Shown one piece after another: positions 52,538 through 64,000 of a stretch of 64,000 nt of DNA. The DNA is taken from contig VZRN01006406.1 in the NCBI GenBank assembly GCA_013397935.1, positions 248,001 through 312,000 of the forward strand, in the 5' to 3' direction. The position numbers were made by a program, and so were the translations under genes. Source of the DNA: Dasyornis broadbenti. Taxonomy: Eukaryota > Chordata > Aves > Passeriformes > Dasyornithidae. The notes under the pieces are model-generated. The model was given only the letters and a program-made list of their open reading frames with translations. It did no database searches and had not been told where the DNA came from. The number at the start of each line of letters is the position of its first letter. The stretch's first letter is position 1.

Positions 52538-53379
52538 GTAAGAGAAGCAGAGATCTCATTTATACATACTTTCCTTTTGAATTTGTTAATAATTTTGAAA
52601 GAGAGTCTGTTTTTTTTTCCCTGTGAATCCTTTGAATGTAGTTAAAAATTGTGGAGTTCTTTTCACTGAGATCCGTGTTGGGAACATTCTTTATTGTTGC
52701 ATTGGTCAGCTCGCGTGACGAAAACAGTTTCATGTGCAAATGCTTCTTTTTGTGTGATTCAGTCGTATTTTTCACATTTCACATGACACTTCCTGGCATG
52801 AGAACAGGGCACTGAGCCCCAGCTGATGGCAGGAGGTGGGAGGTTTTGTTGCCGTGCATTTTGCCAGTGGAGAGGACTCTCTGAGGGCACCTTCACACGC
52901 ACAGGTTCTTGGTTTTATGAGCTGTGGTGTTCCCATGGGAGGAAGGGGTGCCCACCCCGTGGTTCTGGGTGCTCCCAAAGTTAATGTGTTCTGACTCTCC
53001 TCTCCAATGGAATACTCCCTCCATGTTAGTAATTAACACAATCAAAATTACTCCGTGCTCCAAAGTGCTGCTGCTCCTGCCAGCTCAGCAATGTTTCTGC
53101 AAAGGGACACGGCTACAAATGAGCCCAACTTAACGGGCTCTCATGCACCTCTAACAATGGGATTTCTTATAAACCAGAGTGGTGTAGGTCTCACAGATCC
53201 CTTTCTTTATTCAAAGCTACTTCTTTTGCAAAAACAGCTGCTGTTGCATGGTTTCTGCTGGTAACAACAAAAGTAAATTCACAAAGATCAGCCACGTGTA
53301 GATTTAACGTGTAGGTGGCTCAGCATCTTTGGCAAATTAGACAGTGAAGGCTCTTGGGGTTGTGGTGGGGTTTCTTTAT

Positions 53380-53396
53380 GTTTGTTTGTTTGTTTT
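53380..53396 (+). repeat. (GTTT)n microsatellite, short
   Basis: Four tandem copies of gttt ending in a longer T run, within the intron. Confidence 0.85.
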
Positions 53397-56300
53397 TAAT
53401 TGTTATCTGTTTGCTTGGCTATTTAAACAAAAAAAAAAGGCAGAAAATCCTAGACATGGTTTTGAAGCCTGTCAGAGCCTGACAGTTAAGGAACAAGCAC
53501 CAGACAAGAGTCTTCTCTGAAGCCCTTTTAATGGAATTGATGTTTTTAAACCATCCTTGACGGCAAAGTGGCTGAACAGATCCATCAAATCTCTTTCCAG
53601 AGTCTGAGGGAAATAGTTGTGTGATTATTTACTGCATAGTTAATTTGTGATTTACTAAATAGTGTGTGATGAACCGTGTGTAATCTGGTTAATCTGTAAT
53701 TTAGTGTTTGCTCTATAATGGTGACCAATGCAGAAAAATATTTATTAGATACTTGACTTGAATTATTTTGACTCTATTTAAATAATTACATATTCTTTTA
53801 AATAGGGTCATGGAGCATTACAATTTTCTTTGATAAAACTTGGTGGAGATTGCACAAGGATATGACTTTATTTCCATTTTGCTTTTCACACTGTAGCTCA
53901 GGAAGCTTTTTTAAAGATTAATAGTATATGCAGCAGTGGAGTGACATCCTCAGCATGTAAGGGAAATGCTACAATTTAATTAGTTAACTAAGCACCTTTA
54001 CTATTCCTTAGTCTGAAATCTTCATATTTTCACTATGGTACTCTGAACAGATGAGACTAAGTTATTTCTTCACTAGATTATAAATTGCTAGCTTTATAAT
54101 AAATTACTGATTTTGGGAAAAAAGCCCTTAAAAAAAAAACCTATAGAGGATTTATGTTGTAGTTAGAATTTCTACTCCTCAATTGGAAGTTAATACTCAG
54201 TGGTATTGACTCTGTATTTACTGCACGGCAATTGCAAATAAAACAGGTATCATACCTGCTTCAGAAATTTTAACTTTTAATTTCAAAAGACTTTTCACAC
54301 AAAGCTGTATGTTAAATATAAATATATAAATTCAACATTTAATAATTTTAATTTTATTTTATTTCTGATTTATGGAAATATTTGCAACTGTACCTTTTTT
54401 TTCTTATTTTTCAATGCATATCACTCACAGTCTACTTTGCTTGGATGGCCACTCAGGCTGGTGGAAGAGCTTGTGTTGGTCTGAAGCCCTTCATCTCCAT
54501 TAGGGAAACAGGATTTCAGTGATTTTTAGTTTTTTTCCTATGTGTGTGGCTTGAAACTAGGTAACAGTGTAAGAACTTCAATGTCATTTTTTACATGAGG
54601 TTTGGTGTAAGTACAAATAATCAGCTAATCGCGTCTTGTGCTCTCTGACGTCAGTGGTTGCCTTAATTTCATGGACACTCTGACAAGGAGGAGATTGCTG
54701 AATGCGGCAGGAAAAAAATGAATGAGGAACAGGCAGCTATTACGTAGATGGATCTGTAATCTGAGTGCTTAGAAGATCTAATTTGTCAGAGCAATTGTTC
54801 CTAAGATCTTGGCACTTTAAAGGTGGGTTTAGGGTGGATTGCTGTGAGAACCAGGCTGACCTGAAGCTTTCAGAGAAAGGGAAATCTGTACATTTCCTAG
54901 TAGTGAATCGCTGAGATAGTCATTCCAGTTGTGTGTTACAGTACAGAACTTAGGAGTATCTTAAATGAGATTTGCAGACCTTGAATTTCAATATATTTAT
55001 ATAATATCAAGTCTTAAAATGGAGAATGTATGGCAGAGAAGGGATTTTCCTATCCGACCAGAAGTCAGATAAAACTCCTACCTTGTTATGGAATGCACAC
55101 TCAGAAAAGTATGTGCTATTTTTTTATAAAGTTCATCAGCGTTACCCAGCACGGTGTTTCATGGTAACCGGTCAGTCGAGTGATTAACCAGTTCGAAAAT
55201 GCTTTTGTGTCCACTGTGTGCTCGCCAGAGTCTCCTCACAAGACTGGGGTGATGCAGATCTAACAGCTCAAATGGCAGACCCCTAGCAGGGAGTGCCACT
55301 TAACCCAGGCTCAGCCCTGGAAAAACCTCGTGTTGATTTTTACTCCGGCAGGCACCAAAGTCAAGAAAGGCATGCCACAAGTGATATAATTGGTTTTATG
55401 ATGCGAGATGGGTGCTGACAGACAGCTCTTGAGAAAATTATTAGTGAACCTGATTATTCTACACTCCAATTATGGAATTCCATAAAGTAGAACTACTGTA
55501 ATTCAATTAACTTCTAAACATTAAACAAAACAGCAAGAGGGAGGAGTGTTTCCATTTCTAGAGGAAATAAGGGGGTCTTGTATAACATACTGTGATGTTT
55601 TCATTTTTTTTAAATATAAACACTTCCAAGAAGATGACAGGCAGATTCTCTTCCTGAAGCAAATCAAATGAAAACTATGCAAATCGAATGAAAAGACTGC
55701 TGGACTGTTGGTAAATGAAATTCACATTTTGACCACAGATAAGGTGCAGCACAGGAATGTTGACTTGAGGCATTCTCTAACGGGATCATACTGTTCTGTT
55801 CCTTTGAAGCCTGGAAGGGGTATGTATTCCCATTTACCCCTTGTTTAGTCCCGTTAATTCTCTAATATGAGGAACATTCATGCATCGTGGCAATTCAGTG
55901 ATGTCCATAATTTTGTAATTTCTTTCTCTGTAATCTAAATGCGAAAATCTGTGTTTTGGTGCGTGCTGCCTCTGCCAAGTATTTTATCCTCCTGCATGGT
56001 GTCTCCAAGTGAGCTCTTTTTTTTCTTCTTTCCATATGGTAAGATAATGCAATATATTTAAATTAATACGAAGGTCTCAAACCCTTAGAATCCGAAAGAC
56101 TGCGAGTGCAGATTTTGAATCGGTAGGATGGTGCTGTGAACAGAATGTCTGTGTGGCAGAGTTTTACCAGAGACATTTCTAACAGCATGTCATTCCTGGT
56201 GAAGGTGTTTCAACAGAGCACATTCACATTCCTGTGTTGCTCCTGCTCCATTGTGCCCTTTTGGGAATCAGATCCTTCTTGAGAGAGCTCTGTGGTGTTG

Positions 56301-59300
56301 TGTCTGGGCATGCCAATAACCTCTGCATCGAGGCAGCTGTACATCTCCGCATTTCATTGATGCATCTGATGTTTTCATTTGAAATTTTCTTCTGTGTAGA
56401 GACAGAGGATTTGGCAGAATTATTTGATTTCTGAGCAGCAGAGACACAGTATTACTCCAGTCAGAGTTACAGCACCTGAAGTGTTAAACAGCTTGTAATG
56501 GTGCTTGCAGAACTAATGTGAAATATTGAGCAAACAGAAGTCTGATGAACTTGATAACATTTCATATCCAAGGCAAGCCCAGAAACCCCTTTGTCCTTGC
56601 AGGGCCCAGGCAGATACATGGCAGCCTTCCCCCACATCACTGTGTGGAGTGTTATCTGGAAATTTCTCCTATATGCTGTGATTTCCATGAAAATGAGACA
56701 CTTCAGAGTGTCAATTTTCACAGGTAATTTCTCCAGTTAGCTTTCTTCAGTGATGTATTCTGTTCGATGTAATTTTTAAAATTTCCATCTTCAGTCGCGT
56801 GTGCCAGACTTTCCCATCATTTCTCAGTCTCTTCATCAAAGGCACGGGTTCTGCACAGACCAAGAGAAAGATATGTCTTTTTGAAGATGAATTATGTTAT
56901 GATTTTTTACTTCCAAAACAAATTATTTAAGTCTCCAGCCAACAATCAGGAATATGGATGGGTGTAGGTGGCAGAGGTGCCGAATGAGGTTAATGTAGCA
57001 GGAGCACAGGTCTCAGTGTGTGAAGTGAGGACCAGGCTGGGGTGCCTGATCAATATCCACATTTTAGACAGTCCACTGTTGATACTGAATTTTTAGATAT
57101 GTAGTTTGACCTTGTTGTGAATACCAGAATTGTCTGTGGTACCTCTTGGATGCTCTGTCACACGTGAAAACACCTGCATGGGTTTTTCAGGCTGAGAAAT
57201 TGCACTATGACTTGGAGCATCTCTTATTTTTCTCTTTCTCTTCCCACAGGAGCAATTCGTTGTTGTTTCAGAGCTCTCCTCTGCCCCAAGGCGATGCAGC
57301 AGCATAGGTGCAGCATAATGTGCCAATAGTTGTAGTCACTCCCAAGTTAAATGCTCTTTCCTGACCAGTATCTCATATACTGGCTCTGAGAATCTTACTG
57401 GTATTTATGGTCTGGTGGTACTGAAAATATTCAAAGCACAACTATAGTGTCTGTGGTGACAGTGAATACACACCAACCCAAACTTGTCTGTGTTTTCCTG
57501 CAAAGCAGCACAGGCATCCGTATTTCACAGGGATGGTTTGATTTAGCACACATTCTCTTAAGCACACAAGTGAGACTTTTTGTTTTACCTTTAGCCTTCG
57601 TGCATGAAAGAACATATCATCCAGTTCAAGCAGAGGGTAAATACAAACCTGCTGAAAACTCCCTTCTACCAATGTGTATTTTATTCTGTAGCTATTGTCA
57701 GCAGCCATAAAAACAAGAGCAAATCTGGTGATATAACCTGGCACAGTAACTTTGGGGATGCTCCATGAATTGTGGTGAGCAGGGAAGTAACAACATTCAA
57801 AGGAAAAAAAGCTGTCTGGGGATTTTCTCAGCATTAGATGTGAAAGAGGTGACCTTGCTAAAGACATGAGGTTTTCTGACAGACAGTCATACTGTGTTTG
57901 GCCAGACAGCCTATTCTCTATCTGCTCTAGCCTAGTTAGGGGAGATAGGCTTGGAATTTTTCAGTAGTTCTTTGTTCCTAAAAGCAAGTAGCCTCAAGGA
58001 CTCTTGCACTTCGTACTTGAGCTCTGACGGATAAAGACTATGTAATAAAAATAAGCTGAAATTGCAGAACCCCTGGTAAAAATTTGATGAACCAGCTGCA
58101 CCATCCAGCACAGCTTCACTTGGTTCAGTCAGGTATTAAAAAACAGCTCTATTCCCCTACCCTCTGAAATTTTCCGTATCTTTTCTGCTGATATGTTACT
58201 ATGCTTCCTTCAAAATGGAAGAATTATTACAGGACAGAACTAATTACATTTCCTCCTGTGACATATATTCATGAGGTTGTGGGAAGATGTCAAGGCTCCA
58301 GTAATACAAGATTGTTTCTGGGCTTTTTTTTTTTTTTTTTCCCCTCTTTTTTTGAGTCCCTGGAATGTAATGCTTTCAGCTTAGAGAACTCTGACAACTA
58401 TGAAAATATCAAAATAACCAGGAACTGTATTTTCAGTGAACAAGTGAAGCTAAATAAACAAAAAAAATATAGCTGCCATTAGTAGCACAGCTTGGTTAGA
58501 AACCATCCCCGAGGATTGTTTCTGTACGTTCTTATCTGCTCAGTTCTCTGACTGAAAGGAGAGAATTACTGCTACATTCCTTAAATATGATATTGCAGTA
58601 AGACTGTATGTTCTTTTAAAAAGTTACCGTTGGCTTCTGTCAGAATGCTTCCTAACCAGATTGCTCTTTGTTCCTCGAGTCCTCTTTTAGGCCTAAATTG
58701 TACTTGGTTATTCTCAAGATTTGTCTGCCAACTGTCAGTGAAAGGGAGAAAAATCATGGCGTCATTTTTCAAACTAGAGATGGAATTTAAGTGAAGGAAG
58801 CAAATATGTCAGCTCCATCTGATCCAATCAAACCACAGGATAAACACATAAGTTGATACATAATGTATCATCTTAAATCTTAGGATAGAAAGCCAAGATT
58901 GATGATGTTTGTACATCTCATGGAAGATGCTTTTTACTGCAAATTACAGCAATCTGACTAAGCAAAAGAAGATAGGTAGGAGTGAGAGGAAGCATTGCTT
59001 AATCCCTGTTTTATATATGAGAAAATGAAATACCATGAGTCAAAAATGGTGCTTACAATAACTGAGTAACTACTTCATTTTCTCACCTGAATGCAGAATG
59101 AAATTGTAAAATTTGATGATTTGTTTGACACTGTAGACAAAGACCGGGGCATATTTCAAAGCTGGAGCTAGATTTCTGAAGGTGGAATGTGACAAATATT
59201 TGGGATGTGCTGAAATTTCAGCTACTGACTGTGACCAAGTGGACATTTTTTTTTCTCTGTACTGAGGCCACGTGAGCACCTGTGTTAGTGGGACTTTCCT

Positions 59301-59435
59301 GCCTTGGAAAGAAGTTACATTTTCTACATCAATTCCTTCCTTTGCAGTGCCTTATTTCGGTTAATGTTGCGTTCTGACTGCAGCTCTGTCTGCATTGGTG
59401 ACAGGATCTCAGCAAAGATGTCTGTGACAGGTGTC

Positions 59436-59465
59436 TTTTTTTTTTTCTTTTTTTTTTNTTTTTGG

Positions 59466-59498
<33 letters not shown>
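59436..59498 (+). repeat. Long interrupted poly-T tract with an ambiguous base
   Basis: T runs broken by one C (59447), one N (59458) and four G (59464-59467), then 31 consecutive T (59468-59498). The N and the run length mark it as a place where base calling or assembly was uncertain. Confidence 0.9.
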
Positions 59499-59740
59499 CT
59501 TTTGGGAGGTTTTATCTGCTAGTTGATGGTCATGACTGTGCAAAGAAGCCACTGCATATTTATTGCACAAGTAAAATCATTGCTTTCCGTTTGTCCAATG
59601 GTGACTTTTTACTGTGTAATGAGAGGAATCTGTTTTATATCCTTTGCTTTTCTTTCAAAAATGTAAGTTTGCTGTAAAAGTTGTCAGACAATTGGAAAAG
59701 TGCATGCATTTTTTAAGGGAAGTCAACACATGGGTTTGTA

Positions 59741-59800
59741 GAATCATAGAATTTGATTTGTATTCAGCCACTGAAATCCAACAACTTTAAATCTGAACAA
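59741..59800 (-). repeat. Probable CR1 3' end, antisense
   Basis: The + strand reads 'agaatcatagaatttg', the reverse complement of the short repeated ATTCTATG-type 3' terminus that is diagnostic of avian CR1. It is followed by a decayed block ending in 'aaatccaacaac', comparable to the CR1 'gtccaac' block. Only about 60 bases are recognisable. Confidence 0.45.
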
Positions 59801-62800
59801 ATCTGAAAAAACAAATCTAAAGCTTGCTACTCTAATAGGTACGACTATGCCTGGGGTTATTTGAATATTCCCCTGTTTCCCGCTATCCTATTCTTCACAC
59901 ACTGAATTACTGAATTTATCAGACTCTAATTTTATTAATCCATTCTTTAGCATCAGTACTACCACAGGCATTTGTTATTGGCACACATGTACTGAATTTG
60001 GTGGCTTTACAAGGAAGATGAATTTTTCTTTAAAGAAGATGCCAACATTCTAGAAGGATGGTTCCTTTGGGTACTCTAAAAGAACCTTGTCTGTTGTAGC
60101 AGCTCTCTGTAGGAGCTCTTTTCTGTCTGCAGATCTTTTGACAAAGATGTCAAATCAGACAGTTCTTTCCCCAGTGCATGCCTCTTAAAACATGAAGTTT
60201 CCACTAACAATAATGTAGTAACTACTCCTTTATTATTTTTCTCTTTGTTTTTTTTTTTTTTTAATTTAGCGTAATCCAATTTGCATTTGAGTGAATAGGA
60301 GGTGAAGTCAGTGGAACTTTACTGTATGCTCAAGTGACAAGGGATGGAAATCGCTGCTTTTGTGCTAAGAGTTAATTAGCTGGTTTTGCAAACAACTTGC
60401 GGAAAGACCTCGGGGAGTACAGCTGCTAAAATGTATATTTCTTTGTTCATTTTGTTTTTTAGACGATACTTGTAACTTCCTTTGGTGTACAGCTGGATAA
60501 CGTATTATAGACGTGTTTTGTCTTTATATTGTTCAGTGACATAGCTACAGTCACATTGCAGATGCTGAAGTTTGCTTCATGAGCTCAGTTCTGAATTCAA
60601 GACCAAATTTTCAAGACTTCAGGTTCTTTTAAGGAATTTTAAAATTACAGATTTCCTTAGGGGACTAAGCCCAATCCGTGGATACCTATAATAGCTGAAC
60701 TCTTCTGAAACCCTGCTCTTGATGCTGAGCATTTCTTGGGATTGTGGCCATCCAGAGGCGGGGAGGGTAAGACCAAAATTAAACCTCTAGACAGCGCATA
60801 AGAAATGTGTGTCCTGGAAAAGAGCTCCCAAGAACCAATACTTTATGTCCTGAGCTGAGGGATGGGATGCCTGAAGGAACCTAACAGTAAAAAACCAAGC
60901 ACAAACTGATGTCTGCCCTTATTTAAGTTTAGCCCTTAAATCCTGGTCCAGAGCTAAAACAAACACCTGAAACTTCACATTTCAGTATGCAGCACCATGA
61001 AATCTCTACTTCCTTGTGTGGCACTAATAGGAGTGACTGGGCCTCTTTCAAATCCCTGCTCTTTGATGCCTTCATTGCAGATGTGCTGTGAAAATCTGAT
61101 CCCAGTGGCAGATAATCTTTATTTGAAATTCTTATTCTGAATGGTTTTTTAACTGGTTCTGTATGACAAACCTGATGTATTCTCAGTGATAAAAATCTTC
61201 CTAGATGTTTTTGTAACATACTCCTGTGCATGAAACTGTAGCCTGCCCTTGGTCCTTTATTTTCTTTTATTCCGTCTCCTAACACGTTGACAAGCAGGCA
61301 GTTCAACTGGGTATAGCTAAGAAGCACAATTACATGTTTTTAAATAGATCTCCTGAAAGGAAGGATTGCAAAATTAGCATGAAGACTGTCTTTCCAAGTA
61401 CAATTGGACAACATGAAGAACTCCTACACGTCAAGTGTAGAAGTTGTGAGACAAAACTAGGATCTACTTTAAAAAAATTATGATGAGTCAAAAAACAATG
61501 TAAATGAAGGTACTACAAAATTCCAGCAAGTTCCTTGGGCCAGGGGCTGGGTTTTGTCTGTAGCAAATGAACCATAAAACCAAAGCAATATAAAAGATAT
61601 ACTTTCCTACAGTGGAAATGATATTTCTATTTCATAACCAGAGATCATATGCTGGCTATGAAGCTGTTTATTATTTTAATACCTTCTTGTAAAACTAATG
61701 GCTAGGAGTTTCATAAATTGCAGCCTAATTCCAACCATGCACATTTAATATTGATTTTTAAAGGTGCAGCATCTGTATCATCCATTGAAATAATTTCAGT
61801 TCAAAATTTAAACTGATATTACAAAGTACTGCATTTGGACTTAAAGTGTTTCATGACAAGAATCCAGTAGCCAATAAATGAAAAAAAAAAAAAAAATTTC
61901 AGAAGGGTAGAAGGAAAGGATAGAAATTGCTCTGGGGTAATGGAATGGTATATTGTAGTATACTGCAGCCTTTTCCTCATCTGAAAGTAATATTGTTACA
62001 GTTTCTTTGTAGAAATAGAGAGAAATTTCATCTAAATCAGTTTACCAATAAAATTATATGTCCTGAGTGATACTTACTTTGAGGACTCATTCATGAAAAA
62101 GTAGTTCCTTCTTAGTTATGTGATAACTCTTCAATCTCAGAGAGTCCTTGTCTTTTCCTTAGACGAAAGAATTGCCCATTTGTTTTCTTGCTGAGATATA
62201 TCAGCAATAGGTGTACACGGATACTGCACGTGTATATTCTGAGATAATGCCAAAGTTCTACTTAATCTGTTTTAAATTGTCCCAGATAACCAATAAAATA
62301 ATCTCTGTGTTGTTACAATCAGGTGTGATCCATCCACACTTGTGTGCTTACTTCTTCAGAACAATGAAACTCTGAATGGAAAACATTCACTTTCCTGTGA
62401 CAAAACAGTTCAAATTCCTAAATGGCCAAATAAATAGCAATACATTTGCATCTGACTGGGTTTTTTTTTAATTTATTCAAAGTGCTCAATTGGCAAAGTC
62501 ATTCTTCTACTAGCTTATTTGATTTATGAAAACACTTGGACTTCATGAAATCCAAATACTTGGAAAAAGATGTTACTAAAGATTATCTACTGAGTGATAT
62601 TTTCTATGTTTTTATAAGATGTTAAATGTGCACAATTTTAATTTTTTTTTTAATAATTAAAGCAGTACTAACAGTTGTATACTACGGGAAACTGGCAGAC
62701 TTTTAATCACAGCTTTGCAAAACATCCAAGGCAACAAAAAGTACCAAGCAAAAATTCACTGGCTTCTTCTCAAATTAGCTTATTTTGCAATATATCATGA

Positions 62801-64000
62801 TTCTAAGGGATTTATTGCTTTTTTTTCCAATAACAGCTTTAGAACACAGAGGTGAAGATTGCATAATTTTTTATTTTATTTCTTCTCTAATGCGTTTCCC
62901 TGAGATACCATTTTGAGGAATCTACTTTTAATAACATTGTGTCACCCGCCAAGGCACCGGCATTTCTTAATCATTCAGATTTCACTTTTTGAAACTACTG
63001 ATCAGTGCCCTCTGTTAGCTAAACGAACCTGACATAAACAGATGAGCCCAATTTAATTTGATTATAGTACTGGTTCCATGTACTTCAGTGAAGTTCACTC
63101 TGCCTTATCCCAGTGTAGGAGCCAATGGTCTTCATGAAGGGTGCATATAAAAAATACGGGTCAGATTTTTAGCTGCTCGTCCAGTGTTTGAGCCTGGAAG
63201 TGCAGATGCGTTCTCAGATCTTCAGGTACAAAGTGAGAGGCAGCAGCTGCAGATCCAACTCTTTATATTTCAGAATAAAATGTGTAGTTTTGTTCTGCTT
63301 TGTGAATGCCAGACCTGTTGGGAATTCAGTTATAAACCCTGTTCTGGATCCTGTTGGTAATCCCCAGTGCTGCGCCATGCTTGAGATGGGAATTCAGTCC
63401 CAAGGCTTAAAAGGATGCGGAGGAGCGCTCTGCAGACAAAAGGCTAAATACTTACACTTATGCAACTGAAAAGTTGATTAGACTCAGTGGAATAAGTGCT
63501 CTGCTACAGAAGTTTTAAGTGTCATTAAAAAGAAAAATTGGTCCAATCAACAGGGAGAGAATGTTCCTTTCTCTTGCCTTTATTTGCACTTAAAATAAGG
63601 AGAACATTCCCTTGGATGGGCAGAGCCTGGGGCTCAGCACACTATGACCTTGCATATTTGGGTGTTGCTCCGTCATGAGATCATTTGGCAAACGACTTTT
63701 TCACAGAAAACCCATATGTAATATAAGGAATTATATAAATGCTATTAAAGTAAAACAGTTTATGTAAGTACTTAAAGAAAGATGTAGTAACTTTCACTGT
63801 TACATATCTTGTTTTTAACATAATTTATTTACCTTACCGTGGAAGAACATTATTCGAATTTAATTTGTCAGTTCAACTTTCTTCCTACTTTTTAGAAGTG
63901 TCTTAGGAAAAGTAAACAATTTATAAAACAACAAGAACTACTTTCTTCCACCTGTCTTTGCTGCATCACTTCTGATTCCCTACCTCTTCCCCTCCTGTCA

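Larger units (their letters stand above)
52538..64000 (+). other. NAALADL2: NAALADL2 downstream intron (partial)
   Basis: At least 11.5 kb of AT-rich intron after the strong donor gtaaga. I searched for the next exon, which should begin the C-terminal helical domain, and did not see it, so the intron probably continues past 64000. Contents are a (GTTT)n run near 53380-53395, a T tract with one N at 59436-59498, a probable CR1 end at 59741-59800, and the 141-codon minus-strand frame at 57442-57867, which has no recognisable domain. Confidence 0.7.

Noticed and set aside
56701..56730. Second acceptor-donor fusion, ttttcacag followed by gtaatt, as a recursive splice point
   Set aside because: The pyrimidine tract before it is short and interrupted by purines, and the donor lacks +5 G. 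It is weaker than the 14397 site.
57442..57867. 141-codon open frame on the minus strand, the longest in the window
   Set aside because: No recognisable domain and no splice or promoter context. With stops at roughly one codon in sixteen in this AT-rich DNA, about one such frame is expected in 64 kb by my rough estimate.
60929..61327. 132-codon minus-strand frame
   Set aside because: No recognisable motif. I also checked this region for the NAALADL2 C-terminal exon on the plus strand and found none.
1..64000. A novel multi-gene system, CRISPR array, integrated virus or bacterial-type operon
   Set aside because: Read on both strands, the window shows a single spliced vertebrate gene with ordinary introns and old CR1 remnants. 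No direct-repeat array, viral gene block or clustered intronless genes are visible.

Overview
The window is vertebrate nuclear DNA: AT-rich, CpG-poor, and almost all intron. It carries one recognisable gene, on the + strand. Six exons spell a continuous 269-codon stretch that I recognise as NAALADL2 (N-acetylated alpha-linked acidic dipeptidase-like 2), a single-pass membrane relative of glutamate carboxypeptidase II (PSMA) and transferrin receptor. The repeats I can identify are decayed CR1-type LINE fragments. I see no Alu, B1/B2 or L1. Together with the compact introns this suggests a sauropsid, most likely a bird; I cannot name the species.

Layout: 1-9850 is upstream intron with an antisense CR1 remnant near 7.8-8.05 kb. 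Exons lie at 9851-9994, 17258-17350, 21165-21370, 22870-22989, 38868-39014 and 52442-52537. Introns between them are about 7.3, 3.8, 1.5, 15.9 and 13.4 kb. From 52538 to the window end is downstream intron, since I found no C-terminal exon there. Splice phases agree at every junction (1, 1, 0, 0, 0), and no exon contains a stop or frameshift.

The exons cover the end of the protease-associated (PA) domain and nearly all of the second half of the peptidase-like domain, stopping just after the histidine that would be the last zinc ligand. The N-terminus, membrane anchor, most of the PA domain and the helical C-terminal dimerisation domain lie outside the window. Aligned by eye to PSMA, three of five zinc ligands and the catalytic glutamate are replaced, so the product should be an inactive peptidase homologue. 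Two ligand histidines survive and one replaced ligand has become a third histidine.

Other structure is non-coding: a gap-split 66-bp A-run/G-run tandem repeat at 27.4-27.6 kb, several perfect short inverted repeats with homeodomain-like TAATTA cores, tandem splice acceptors, weak splice donors and long poly-T tracts. I found no RNA gene, CRISPR array, operon, intact mobile element or new multi-gene system.
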